A stretch of DNA of 64,000 bases from assembly GCA_028829895.1 (NCBI GenBank), contig CM054182.1, forward strand, positions 35,162,879-35,226,878. The letters run 5' to 3'. The DNA is from Sinotaia quadrata (Eukaryota; Mollusca; Gastropoda; Architaenioglossa; Viviparidae). The translations under genes were made by a program, and so were the position numbers. The notes beneath the pieces are model-generated. The model saw only the letters and a list, made by a program, of their open reading frames with translations. It had not been told where the DNA came from and did no database searches. Positions 33,330 to 44,929 of this stretch are shown here, piece by piece; the stretch's first letter is position 1; the number at the start of each line of letters is the position of its first letter.

Positions 33330-34878
33330 TGTCACAAGTCTGATAAAAATGTCCGACCTGATGACCCACTTAGCCTTGTTTACTTCAAATTCGAATATTT
33401 GAAACCCTTGGCCCTTTGTTCCAAGCTTCCTTTTTCTAGGTGCTTCTAGAACAGGTCAAGATGTTATGTAACTTTAGGACCATTGTCCAGTTCTCGAACC
33501 AACCACATGCTTTGCGAACAGTCACGTGATACGCAATATACCTTTCTATATATGTACCCACACGCTTCCGCTCCCTCACTTCGAGCACATTTTAGCTAAT
33601 TCCATCAGCTTACTCGGGTCGTGAGAGGCAGCCGGCGCCATAGAGAATCAAGGTACCCTTCGACTTCTCTCAAAGGTATCATTTTATTTAATGGTATTTG
33701 CCTATGTATTGTTTAAGTATGTATTTGTGCTATGTATTATATGATTTCCATATACACTTGAGCATGGTTCAGAGAAATAGCTGAAAACCTATATGTTACG
33801 GAATATAAATTTATTGTAACCATTTTTCCATTTCTGTACTTTAATTTATATTGTTTTAATTCACTAAGAGCCAGAATGCTGCGCTCGATATGAATTCTTC
33901 ATGTAATTCAATTATTGCGTGTAATTTAAATTGTAAATTGTGAAGCGCTCTGTCGGCTTGAATTACCCCTTGTATGAACATTAATTTAACGTTGTATCTA
34001 TTTTATTGCTTCATACGTCATGACTGTTAAATGGAACACATGTGAGACGATTATATTTTTTCTAAATCTAATTGTAAGCGACGGTGAAGTCGAAACTCTT
34101 TGTTCAGCGCATTTAATTGAGCCATGCCTAAGTAGGACCTGTTAGGTTGAGAATTATATCCAAACACGTTGCATCCACAGGTCGGCTCATGGTTCATGTT
34201 TCACCATGCCTCACCTGCATTAGCTTATTGGTGTAAGCGTGTCGAAATCCACTCTGAGGGCCATGCTGCAAAAATTCCAGTTCCTAGCCACTAACAAAGG
34301 GACATCATTCCTTATGCACCACGTGTGTCGTTAAAGGGGGACTGAGGGAACGAACCGGCATGACTGAGTGTTGAGACCAAGGACACAAGAATAGAGCTAA
34401 GTGCAAGATCAAGTGTACAGATCTCAAAGGAACACTTTTCTGGCAATTTAGATTGACAAAAATCAGGCATAGGCGCGTAAAGACAGAGTGAAGACTATTC
34501 GCGTTGCATTCGATTTATTGTTAATTTGTTAAACTTTATTAAATCTTATTTTCTTTGTTAATACCTCTTAGTAGTTGATTTCTATGCACAATAGACCAAT
34601 TAGATTAATTCTTAGATTTGAATGGGGGCGGATGAGCAGAAAGATTGATGACGAGTGCATATTAATTTAGAGGGATTTAACTGTTTTCAAATCTAGCTAA
34701 AAGTTCGCAGTTTATTAGTCTGTAAATTTGTCGTCTGAACTACAAGACGCACTTTTAATTAGTCAGATAATAAATTGAGCAACCAGTCTGCGTAGAATAT
34801 GAGAGGAAGAATTAATTATATTTAAAGTCTTTTAATTATTCTAAGCAGGGTCTTTAAATAAATACTGGAAACGTAACA
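33330..34878 (+). repeat. 3' LTR, 1549 bp
   Basis: Same length as the 5' LTR and collinear throughout. The only difference seen by eye is A at 34428 against G at 27692. It ends GTAACA at 34878 and is followed directly by the ATCGG duplication. Confidence 0.97.
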
Positions 34879-34958
34879 ATCGGTAGTCTTGGGTTGGATA
34901 TCTTAGTTAAAGTATATTCAGTCCATTCCCAGTAGTCTTGGGCTGGATATCTTAGTCG
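34879..34958. repeat. Right target duplication and remainder of the split ~52-bp array
   Basis: ATCGG (34879-34883) is the second copy of the target duplication. The sequence then continues with two more units of the array that was interrupted (GTCTTGGGTTGGATATCTTAG, GTCTTGGGCTGGATATCTTAG). Confidence 0.93.
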
Positions 34959-35159
34959 ATTGCATGTAGCAAACAATGGTGCATGATCATAGACCCAATC
35001 AAAACAGATCTGGAGTACACTTCTGGTGTATATATCGACAAAGCATTACAGAGATATTTCGTTAATGCATCAGTTAATTTATATGTTCACATAAGTAATT
35101 AGTTCTGTTTAGTAATTAAATTGTATTCAACTTAATGCTCTATTCAGAGCAATTAAATG
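34959..35159. other. No gene seen
   Basis: Short AT-rich spacer without recognisable content. Confidence 0.5.
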
Positions 35160-35730
35160 AACTATTTCCCTTTGAGTTAATAGTATTTAAACTCCGGAAT
35201 AATGTTCTCAATAGTGAGTAGTATCTCATCTCGATCATGCTCTGTTAATAAAATTTAAGTTGACGAGTGATAATGTTAAATTAATAGTATTTAAGTTGAC
35301 TTAGTAGAATTTAAGCTGATAAGTGGTTATGTTAAATTAATAGTATTTAAGTTGACTTAGTTATAATGTTCTCTTTTAATAGAATTTAAGCTGATAAGTG
35401 ATTATGTTAAATTAATAGTAATCATGCTGACATAATTATGCCATTAATTATAATAATAATGCTCTTTGTAATAATAGTATTGAAGTTGACAAGTGATAAA
35501 GATAAATTAATAGTATTCATCTTCAAGCTGACGTAATAATAATGCTTTATGTAATAATAGTGTTTAACCTAACAAGTGATAATAATAAATTAATATATTT
35601 AAACTGACAAGTGATTATGTTAAATTAATACATTTGGCTGACAGTAATTATATTCTTTTAATAGTATTTAAGCTGACAAATGATTATTTTAATTAATAGT
35701 ATTCAAGCTGACAGTAATCATGTTAGCACT
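35160..35730. repeat. Degenerate AT-rich minisatellite
   Basis: Phrases such as TTAATAGTATTTAAG(T/C)TGAC, AAGTGATTATGTTAAATTAA and TAATAATGCTCT recur many times at irregular intervals of about 25-60 bp. It is strongly diverged with no clean period. Confidence 0.7.
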
Positions 35731-38084
35731 AAACCCTGCTGTAACGTATTGTCTTTCTGACATACTTTAATTTACATGAAATTTTATATAAGTTGTTTCA
35801 TGTTGAACATCCTTATGTATGCAGTTGTGTAATCATCTTTTTGTTAATATTTTCTATATCTCAAATACACACAATGTGTTTTATTTACGTACCTTTATAT
35901 TCATTCAGGTGACGAGAGACCTGCACAAGTGTATTCTTTAATATATATATATATATATAATGTGTGCGTTATAAGCATCCTTTTGTCAATGCTTCGTGGA
36001 CACAAAATTTACAAAATGTGTATTATATGAACATCCTTCTGTTAATACACCTGAAATATTTATTTTTGACACATGCCAACGCACACTTTCAGTTTGGCTC
36101 TCAGACCCACACCGCCTGCCGAGCACAAACTGCAAATACGGCCTGACGTGATTTAGGCTCCCTTCATCTTTGCACCGGTCATCCTATCCCCCGAGATTCC
36201 CAGATACCGTTATCGCGAAATCTATTTGGGATTACCGTACGCTTCCTTTCAGTATCTGATGGTGAAGTAAAACAGCCCGCTTCCCCTCTGATCTTGGTCC
36301 CCATTAGTGTGTCCCGCAAGAGAAACACACTGCTTAGGCGCTCACCTGTACTTACCTATACTTTGCTATACCAGACCCCCTCCCCTCCCGAGTATCACGT
36401 GACGGTGAGCGGAGATGACCTGCGAATGGCATCATTCAGCTGCGGACAATACGCAGCAGTTAATTGAGAAACAAGTTAGCTCTTCAGTAGAACCTCCTCG
36501 TTTCCTCACAGTGTAAGTTAAACATTTTCCATTAATGTATAAATTGTTATGAAGTAATGCAACTTCACATTGCTTGGGTACTTATGTATATATTTTAATG
36601 CATACTAAAAGCTGGAAAATAGCAGATGCATATTCCTGAAAGTGTCGACCCGATTTACAAGAATGATTATGCATGTAACTCTCGCGAGTAGAAGTTGAAA
36701 ATGGTAGAGAAATATGTAACAGTGAATACTGGATAGAAAATAATACAAAACGTTTAATTACATACTAATACAATCTAACAGCTAACAGGCTGATATCTCT
36801 TCTCTAATCAAAGTTGGCAATTACCGGATTAGCAACTGCTCTCAAGAATTAATGGGCATTTGGCAGATTAACAACTTTTCTTAACTGCAGTTTGGCAGAT
36901 GGCATACACAAATATCATTTTCTCAATCAGTTGATGTGACATGTATATACATGTGAAATGCAGGAGGAGAGAAAGACGAGAAAAGAATCAAATGCTGTTT
37001 AATTACTCCCTCGCTGCTTGCTTAACTTATGAAAACTTTTTTCCCAGTCACGCGCACGCACTTTCAAGAAACAAAGGATGGACAACGAATGACGGGGCCA
37101 CACACGTCTAGCCCTTATACTAAAGCGTATAATAATGAATCTAGCTCGAGCCCCCAGTCTCCCTTCATGAATGAATCCCCTATGACATATATGAACGGGA
37201 CGGGACGAAAAACAGTTGATTTTTATAACTTTAAAGGAATTGAATAAAGGAAACAAAATTAAGTGAAGTAGAAATAAAACAAGAAAAAGTTCTATTGGAT
37301 TAGAATAATATGTGGCCCACTGTCATCATTATTAGCAAGGATTTTAGTGCACAGTCTTTTATAAGCACAAACAATGTTAATGCCAATAGCAGTAGCACTG
37401 TTCTTCTGAGTCTTTCCTTTTTTTGACTTATCTTTCACTTCACTGACCAGAAGAAAACCTTACCCTCAGCTAGTAACAAGTGTCTGCATATTGTTCTTTG
37501 GTTCCTGTGAAGGAAGCCATGGTTTCAGCATCATAACACAGTTCAAATAATATGTAGGTGGGAAGTCACAACATTTTTCACACTCAGTCCGAGCGTTCGT
37601 CAGCAGAGGAACACAGTCCTGTCGTGCAGACGCTAATACTTCAGGTCCACTTGCAGTAGCCGAAAAGGTACAAGTTAGACTGGAGATTACTGAACTAGGA
37701 AGTTGGGAAACCTGAGGCTGGAACAGGTTGGAAAATCACTACTTTCATAATGATTTAAAGTAATAGGGTTGAAGTAGTATTATTAGATTATTATTATTAA
37801 ATTAAAATATTATTGTGAGTTAAGATACTTTTATCTTATGAATTTAATAAAATCATGAGAAGGTGGGTGGCCACAGTTGACAATGAGTAGAATAGCATTC
37901 CATATGCAGCACAAGCAAGAAAAGAACACAGTATGCATTTAAATTTGTCTCAGCCCATCAGACTACCAATAGTCTGTTTTATGTTGATGTGTCTACTGAT
38001 TTTCTGTTCGCCAGGCATTATCTTATTAATTTGAAATTGAACATTTCAGGTGAGAAATGAAGAAATTCTATGATGGCTGCAACA
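35731..38084. other. No gene recognised; GC-richer patch 36100-36510
   Basis: An (AT)n run lies at 35939-35960. The 36100-36510 patch is less AT-rich, contains CACGTGACGG and ends in TCACAGTGTAAGTTAAAC, a donor-like junction near 36511, so a non-coding first exon is possible but unproven. Open frames here are 60-85 codons and unrecognised. Confidence 0.35.
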
Positions 38085-38400
38085 TTAGGCATGTTTGTAG
38101 AAAAATAGAGGGGACTTAGGCTTGTTTACACTTTCAAACTGATGCAATAGTTTGGAGAAGCTGCAAGGTATGTTTGTAGAATATTAGAGGAGACTTAGGC
38201 TTGTTTACACTTTCAAATTGGTGCAATAGTTTCGAGTCGACATAGGGCATGTTTGTAGGAAACTAGAGAGGACATAGGTTTGTTTACACTTTCAAACTGA
38301 TGCAATACTTTTGAGATGACATGGGGCATGTTTGTAGAAAAATAAAAGGACTTGGGTTTGTTTAAAATCTCAGCCTGATGCGATAGTTTCAGTATTCGAA
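38085..38400. repeat. ~79-bp minisatellite, 4 diverged copies
   Basis: GCATGTTTGTAGAA followed by GGACTTAGGCTTGTTTACAC and CTGATGCAATAGTTT recurs near 38089, 38167, 38247 and 38325. Copies differ at many positions. Confidence 0.88.
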
Positions 38401-38648
38401 CAGCAAATACAAATGTTGCATCTTGTTGTCGGTACAGCACTATTTAGTTATTATTTTATTTTTATCCAGTTTTTGTTCTTTCCTTTTTATTTTCCATCTC
38501 ATACTTATTTATGCACTAGATTTCCGTCAGATTTTTACCACATTTAGGTATGAATTCTGTCTTGTGTTTGTGCTGGTTTCCCATCACAATTTTATCGCTT
38601 ACTCGTACCTACGTGCATTTATATGCTCGTGTACCTATTTTTCCTCTT

Positions 38649-38800
38649 GTTTTGCTTGCTTGTTTTTCTTTCCTCATGAATTGTCCATCCTGCTAGTTTG
38701 TACACATATTACCATCTTGTTTTGCTTGCTTGTTTTTCTTTCCTTATGAATTGTCCATCCTGCTAGTTTGTACACATGATTCTATCTTCTCTTTTTCTTT
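38649..38800. repeat. 70-bp tandem repeat, ~2 good copies
   Basis: TTTTGCTTGCTTGTTTTTCT...CCTGCTAGTTTGTACACAT occurs at 38649 and 38719. A further degraded copy follows, and looser TTGTTTGCTTGTTT segments continue to about 38980. Confidence 0.85.
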
Positions 38801-40569
38801 GCGTGCTTGTTTTCTTCTAGCCTGACTACGTGCCAAACTATGCCAACTTTATCTTGTTATTTGTTTGTTGGCTTGTTTCTTATTTGATGATTTGTATTCT
38901 GCTAATCTGTACACATTTTCCGTTATGCTATTTGTTTGCTTGTTTTTTGTTTTTTTTTTTGTTTTTTTTTGTTTTTTTTGGCGAGATTGACCTGTGCTGA
39001 TCTGTACTAATTTATCGTCAGTACAAGTGTAGACATTATATGCATGGTTCCAAGCCGAGGAGATTAATCAAACGTCCATACAACCATGCTCACATCGAGC
39101 ATGAGTTGTCGAATGAGTTCACTCTATAGTTTGCAGTTCACAGTATAGGTCGCAGTTCACAATATAGTTCGCATCAACACCAATGACTTCAGTTTTACGA
39201 CTGATATTAATGCAATTCGGACACTTCGAGACTAAATGCATCCCTGAAGGCGCTGTACACTGAACTTTCTTCTCAGCCAGCTTTCATTCAAATCCGACAA
39301 GCCAAACTGTAAAGCACGCGCCTTCAATAAATTTTTCCCAGGCGAAATGTTCCACTTAATTAGTCCTCATTTCTTAATGGAATTTGGAATCACTACGTGA
39401 GCCTAGAATCATTAGCATTAAACTAACTTTGAAAACATGTCGCGCTTGATATATTGTTTACTTTCATTCATGGAGCAATTAAATGTGTATATTCACTCAC
39501 ACACACATTACATACATATTCGCTTAAATCTTGCGTGACAGTATTCATTCGTCTTGTTGTGTTGTCTTGTTGTACAAAAATGTACTAACCAAGCATGACA
39601 GAAAACAACACCGTGCAACGCTCTTTCTGTTATCATATTATTGTGTCAGACTAAGGCGAGGTGGCATTTCAAGAAGTATATTGTATGTGGCATACTAATT
39701 CACATCTCATGTATCAACGGTGTGTGTTACTGTGTTTAGTGTGTGTGTGTGTGTCCGGGGTGGTGGTGGGGTTGTTTGTGTGTTTCTCCCCCATCTAGAG
39801 GTATGTTTCACTCTACGCCGTTTGTTGTTTACCTCATTTTTTTCCAGCGCAGTTTAATCTATGTCGTTATGAATCCTGTATTTTAAAAAAAAATATTTTT
39901 GACTGTATTTTTCGTTGAAATTCGGGCGTAAGCGAGTTCGGACCGTTTTGTGCATTTTAATAAAATTTATATAAACACATGAGTAAGTGAGAATACCTGT
40001 GGCTAAGTAAATTTAAAGTTTGTGAATGTTATGGGAATAACTATTTCTGGGTGGGTTCCGTGAAAGAAAATCACCGTGCAGGCTTATCCCGGCAATAATA
40101 CAGTTAGTGCCATATGGTGGGTTCGAATGCATGTAAGAAATCATTCTGCCTGAATATTTTCAATTGATGTATTTTCACGAGGAATAATATATAAAATATT
40201 CATAGATTAGATCGTAATTATTGTATGTTGGTTGATTGGTTTGTTGGCGACTTACAGTTAGCTTTCGTGCAATTAAGACTTAGTATCATGTTTATATCTC
40301 TTGCACTTGGCTTTTTTTCCCCCTTCGGTTAAGTCATGGATTCTTCATAGAGTAAGTTAAAATATATGTGGATGGCTTGATAGAAGGATATATGTATAGA
40401 TACTAAGAGAGTTGACTAACTTGACAGAGAATTTGACTTGCTTAATGTACAGTGTAAATCTTCTAGCAGAAAATTAGACGCCCTCACTTGACGTCTGTTT
40501 ATATTAAAGTCAGCGTTATGATGGACGATTGGGAAAGTTCTGCCTCTCTACAAATGATAAAGATTAACA

Positions 40570-40572
<3 letters not shown>
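38801..40572. other. No gene seen; piece shared with 46.3 kb
   Basis: AT-rich with T runs near 38943-38975 and a short (GT)n near 39740. The segment at about 40325-40385 (ATGGATTCTTCATAGAGTAAGTT, ATGTGGATGGCTTGATAGA) is repeated at about 46308-46371, so it belongs to a dispersed repeat. No gene recognised. Confidence 0.45.

Positions 40573-40618
<46 letters not shown>
40573..40618. repeat. (CT)n microsatellite
   Basis: Uninterrupted CT tract of about 23 repeats. Confidence 0.97.
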
Positions 40619-40622
<4 letters not shown>

Positions 40623-40770
40623 ACTCTCCCCCCTTTTCAAATAATAATGGCATGAACTTTTATTATATGATTTCGCGTATTTTTCTCATTAATCATTCCT
40701 CAAAGATAATAGTCCGAATGCGAATTCGTGTTAAATAGTAGGCAGGGGGTTTTTTGTGTGTCATTTAGTG

Positions 40771-40772
40771 GT

Positions 40773-40818
<46 letters not shown>
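40771..40818. repeat. (TTTC)n microsatellite
   Basis: About twelve TTTC repeats. They create a spurious Phe-Leu-Ser repeat frame. Confidence 0.97.
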
Positions 40819-40819
<1 letters not shown>

Positions 40820-41204
40820 ATCCTTCTTTTCTTTCGCTCCTAAATGGTGTTCTTTGCTAGTAAAGCAACAAAGCATGCAGACATGTCTTGACGTGTGTAT
40901 GCAGCCGTTTCGTGTGTTCGTATCATCACCTACCTCCTATCGTTCAGGAGCCATCTTGGAGATATACGCGTTAGCTGATTAGACTTAAAATTAGTCAGTC
41001 CAGCTGTGGATTTTTTTCGTCCGGAATTCCGAGCAGCTACTTTAGAGTCCGCGCAGGTGTTGTTTCAGACTGCTTAACTCGAGAAGTCTCAAAGGAAGAT
41101 AAAATGGGAGTAAATCTGGTTTTGGCTGGAATATAAGAATGTTTCGAAAAGGCCTTGGGCATTGAATTAAAATGTGAAAATAATAATAATTTGATTTTGA
41201 ACTT

Positions 41205-41209
<5 letters not shown>

Positions 41210-41279
<70 letters not shown>
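41210..41279. repeat. (AC)n microsatellite
   Basis: Uninterrupted AC tract of about 34 repeats. The Cys-Val repeats it produces on the minus strand are not a protein. Confidence 0.98.
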
Positions 41280-41280
<1 letters not shown>

Positions 41281-41720
41281 ACCATATAGCAGATTCAGTT
41301 CCATACCAGACCTGGTCATTTAGTTGAGGTTAATTATACTTTACACTGTTTACTCACCTTGTCCAAATATTAACATTTAAATACTAATAATAAAACAACC
41401 ATTTCTGCTTCTAATACTGTATTATTTTTCCCCTTTTCGTGTGCTTTGGTTTGTTCTTGTTGTCATTATACATGTATTTTGAAGACCAAAACACTAAATA
41501 TACTGACTACCAATGCGTTATGAATGTTGTGTTCTATGAATCAAGAGAATGACGGAGCAGTAGTCTATAAGTGTATAATTTATCGTCTTTGGACTAAACA
41601 CGGAGTCAAGATGTTTGGGTTAACTTCAAGAGAAAAAAACATAGCAATACACTTGCTTGTCCTAATTCTGTAACGGAGATGATTGTGGTGAGTGACTCTC
41701 GACGTCATAGAGGAAGTGCA
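41280..41720. other. No gene seen
   Basis: AT-rich spacer with nothing recognised. Confidence 0.5.
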
Positions 41721-42745
41721 TGTGGCGGAGTAAATTTGCCTATTTCTAGACTTAATTGTTATATAAAATTGTCAAAGTGACCTGGCCTTAGGCAATCCTT
41801 TTGATGGTATTTTTAGTATCAGAGTTGGAGTAAACAACCCGAATAGAGAATATGCTAGAAAATTGATGCAATTCGAACCAGTTCCAACTGGATGAGTAGT
41901 TTTTCTGACTAATAATCACGTTGGTGTGTGCATCCACCATTGTTGTCAACTTATCAGTAAATTGTGTTGCTGTAAGTTGATTCCTGTAAATTCCATTCGA
42001 GAACCAGTAAGGCAGAGATTTGTGGCCTGAGTTTGGTGTTGAGAATTCACGAAGATCATTTTGAACATTCATCATGGTATGTTAAAAAGCACACAAAACT
42101 TCGAAAACATTCCTTCTGATGTGCTTGATAGTGCTTGTGAAATTCAGGATGATTCTGTACTGCATACTTGGAGAGCACTTTGAAAATTCTGGAACAGTTA
42201 ACGTGCCTCTAGAAGAGACGTGGGACCTCGCCTAAATAAGAAGGGCGGCGACTTGTTGCAAACTGCGTGATTGTGAAACACGTGCTGATGACCATTTAGA
42301 ACAGGTTGTGTGCATTGACTAACTATTTCTCTAAAACTCCACTCTCATTTCTGTGATGAAATCCATGAACTTGATTATATATTCATGTTAGTGACTGCTT
42401 ATGTGTATGCTAGGATAAACTGAATGAATGATTGTCCAGCTTTAATCGAACATTGTTGTGAAGTGATGTAAATGTCAATGCTCTTTGATTATATTCATAT
42501 GTTATATATTTGATTGTTAATATAATAAATTTATTGTTAAATTTAATGACCTTCTTACACATATTGATAACCATATGTTGGAAAGACAGTGGGTGGGTTG
42601 GTGGGTGGCTCGCTAAATATAGATTAAAGACGTTTTGTCTTCTCTTTTAGTAAGAAGTTTTCCACCTACTGAAATATTGTATGACGGTTTGTCTTTGATG
42701 TTGTGGAAGAGAGAAAACGTTTACAGCATCCTCAGATCCGCCACG
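41721..42745 (+). mobile_element. LTR-like dispersed repeat, copy B
   Basis: Begins TGTGGCGGAGTAAATTTGCC and ends GATCCGCCACG, so the ends are inverted copies of each other (TGTGGCGGA / TCCGCCACG, one mismatch). The first ~200 bp are repeated at 57054-57262. The first ~110 bp and last ~470 bp are repeated, inverted, at 1-1517. I could not identify a target duplication. A 95-codon frame on the minus strand inside it (41788-42075) is not preserved in the other copies. Size (~1 kb) and ends suit a solo LTR or a short TIR element; strand is assigned arbitrarily. Confidence 0.6.
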
Positions 42746-43723
42746 TGAGAGAGACTGTGGTGTCTTCTGGAGAATTATTATTAACATAATTAAGACTCTC
42801 ATCACTTGTAATTAGTTTTGGATGATTAATTATTAATAATAATCATAACCTTTAATAGGTGGCGTTGGCGTCACAGTGCGAAGATCAGAGGCTTCAGACT
42901 GTCAGGGTATACGAGTCGTTTGCACTGCATAAACCTGCTACTGTTATTAAGTGCATAAATCTTACTCACCTTAGCTTCCTCTCGCGCGTGAGCGCGCTAG
43001 CAATTGTTTTACATGATTCTGTGATCTTGATCGGCCGCAGGACAAGGTAGGTAGTTCGATATAAGAATTTCAAAAATCTTTTGAATGTAAACGCTTCCTT
43101 ATATGCGAAGATAGTGACCATTTTGTGATTATTTTATTTTCATGCTTGTAATTATAAAGGGGGTTCGTTAAAATCTGAAGTTATTGCTGTAATCTCCTTT
43201 GAGTTGTGTGTAATGATTTTACATACAGTCGTAAAAGGAAAAGACGCTGTACAGCATTTCCTTTTGGAAAGAGAAGTGGAGTATGAATATTATTTTTATT
43301 TGATTTTATTTCAGTTTTGGTGTATTTCATGCCACCTAGAAAGCGCCAACGTTGACATTGTATTCTGTGGGTGGCGTGTACACAAAACATTGTAATGATA
43401 GCCCTTGAATTTAAATAATCATTTTGTCAAATTGTAACTTAACTAAGGTAATAAAGATTAAGAGCGCCCGTGTGCACACGCGCACAAGAAATTTGAAACC
43501 CGCTTTCACGCGGTGTTAACTACATGTGGATTGACTCACGACAAAAATTGCGTGATGTATGAACACGACTACTTACGTCACAAGGAAAGAAATCACTGTC
43601 AGCTGCAGAATTAGTCATAATTAGTTTTTATTTTACGGGCTGTTGAACATGTCACATTTATGTATTAGCCTTGCATTATTAAATACAGATATATGTATAA
43701 GCTTGTTTAGACAGCAGCATTGC
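42746..43723. other. No gene recognised
   Basis: An open frame at 42859-43050 runs into AAGGTAGGTAG, a donor-like string, but it begins without a clear acceptor and has no known motif. The rest is AT-rich. Confidence 0.4.
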
Positions 43724-43987
43724 GTTTTATTATTATTATCAGTATTATTGTTGTTATTGCTTTGTTTGTTTTAAGCATTATCCTTTACATAATAAAAGCA
43801 ATATCACTGTGCTTAGCGTGCGCACGCACACACACACACACACACACACAACCAAGGCGTTTGTATTATTATTATCAGTATTATTGTTGTTATTGCTTTG
43901 TTTGTTTTAAGCATTATCCTTTACATAATAAAAGCAATATCACTGTGCTTAGCGTGCGCACGCACACACACAACCAAGGCGTTTGCA
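43724..43987. repeat. ~136-bp tandem duplication with CA tract
   Basis: ATTATTATTATCAGTATTATTG ... GCGTGCGCACGCACACAC ... CCAAGGCGTTTG occurs twice in tandem, starting at about 43724 and 43860. The copies are almost identical apart from the length of the CA microsatellite (longer in the first), so duplication was recent. Confidence 0.93.
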
Positions 43988-44449
43988 ATTTAAATGTTAC
44001 CATTGATAAAGGATATTTAATAATTTTCTACCTTTTATTTTTAGTTTACACATATTTCGTCTTCTAATTTGTGTTGCTGTTGCTTTTAATTACAAACACG
44101 CACGCACATGCACTTCATTGTCGCAGGCTAATGTTTTAGCGGCCTAGCAAAGTGGAATTGCTCAGTCAAATTCAAAACAGGAAATGTTGAGACTGTTGGT
44201 TTAGCCTAAAGATCGAGTCTTGTTTTATCTTGAGTTTTTATTTGTTAGTCATTTTATTCATAATATTTGTTTCTTAAAAGTAATATCCCGCTAATATATA
44301 TTTCTTTACACACGCACACAAACACTGTGCTTTTTGTTCTTAAAAGTGAATTAATTAGCATATGAAATAATAATTGACTTGTGTGCTTTCTATTCTTTCT
44401 GATGCATTGCTTGATGGTTTGTTTATCTAATACTTTAGATTACTTTGCG
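43988..44449. other. No gene seen
   Basis: AT-rich DNA with no recognisable content. Confidence 0.5.
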
Positions 44450-44929
44450 TTAGTGTTAAGTTGGCAACTATTTACTTATCTTAGTTTGTTCTATTGTGTA
44501 TTGGCAAATGACTAACTGAGCTTAATTTATCCTACTTTAGTGTTGGCAAATATTTACCGAGCTTAATGTATCCTATTGTAGTGTGTGCACATATTTACAA
44601 TGCTTATTGCCTAAAACTCGCAAGTATTTACTGTGATTAATGTATCCTATTGTAGTGTTGGCAGAAATTTACAGTGTTTGATGTATCCCATTGTAGCATT
44701 GGCAAACATATACTGTACTTAATGTGTCCTATTGTAGTGTTGGAAAACATATACTGTACTTAATGTATCCTATTGTAGTGTTGGCAAACATATACTGTAC
44801 TTAATGTATCCTATTGGAGTGTTGGCATAAGCTTACTGAGCTTAGTTTGTCCTACTGTTGAGCGTGATTTATCTTATTGTAGTGTTGGAAAATTTAAACT
44901 GCCAAACTTAATTTATCCTTCTATAGTTT
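44450..44929. repeat. Degenerate ~60-bp repeat
   Basis: CTTAATGTATCCTATTGTAG followed by TGTTGGCAAA.ATATACTGTA recurs about eight times with many substitutions. It shades into the 41-bp array that follows, which shares the GTGTTGGCAGA core, so the younger array probably arose from this one. Confidence 0.78.

Larger units (their letters stand above)
26594..34878 (+). mobile_element. Complete Gmr1-like Ty3/gypsy LTR retrotransposon
   Basis: An 8285-bp element with TGTCACA...GTAACA LTRs of 1549 bp each, a primer-binding site 4 bp after the 5' LTR, one intact gag-pol frame, a polypurine tract against the 3' LTR and a 5-bp target duplication. The pol order is protease, integrase, RT, RNase H, which is unlike ordinary gypsy elements and matches the Gmr1 group. 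By eye the LTRs differ at one position (27692 G, 34428 A), so insertion was recent. There is no env-like frame between pol and the 3' LTR. All cis and coding parts needed for autonomous movement appear present; activity itself is not shown. Confidence 0.96.

Noticed and set aside
33192..33449. 85-codon frame crossing into the 3' LTR, possible small env
   Set aside because: It crosses the polypurine tract and the LTR boundary and has no signal or fusion features. The matching frame in the second copy diverges at the LTR.
40728..40982. Phe-Leu-Ser repeat frame resembling a hydrophobic leader
   Set aside because: Translation of a (TTTC)n microsatellite.
41037..41285. Cys-Val repeat frame, and Thr-His repeat frames at 54773-55109 and 59411-59617
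   Set aside because: Translations of (AC)n microsatellites.
41788..42075. 95-codon minus-strand frame inside the LTR-like copy B
   Set aside because: The composition looks protein-like, but the frame is not maintained in the related copies at 1-1517 and 57054-57262.
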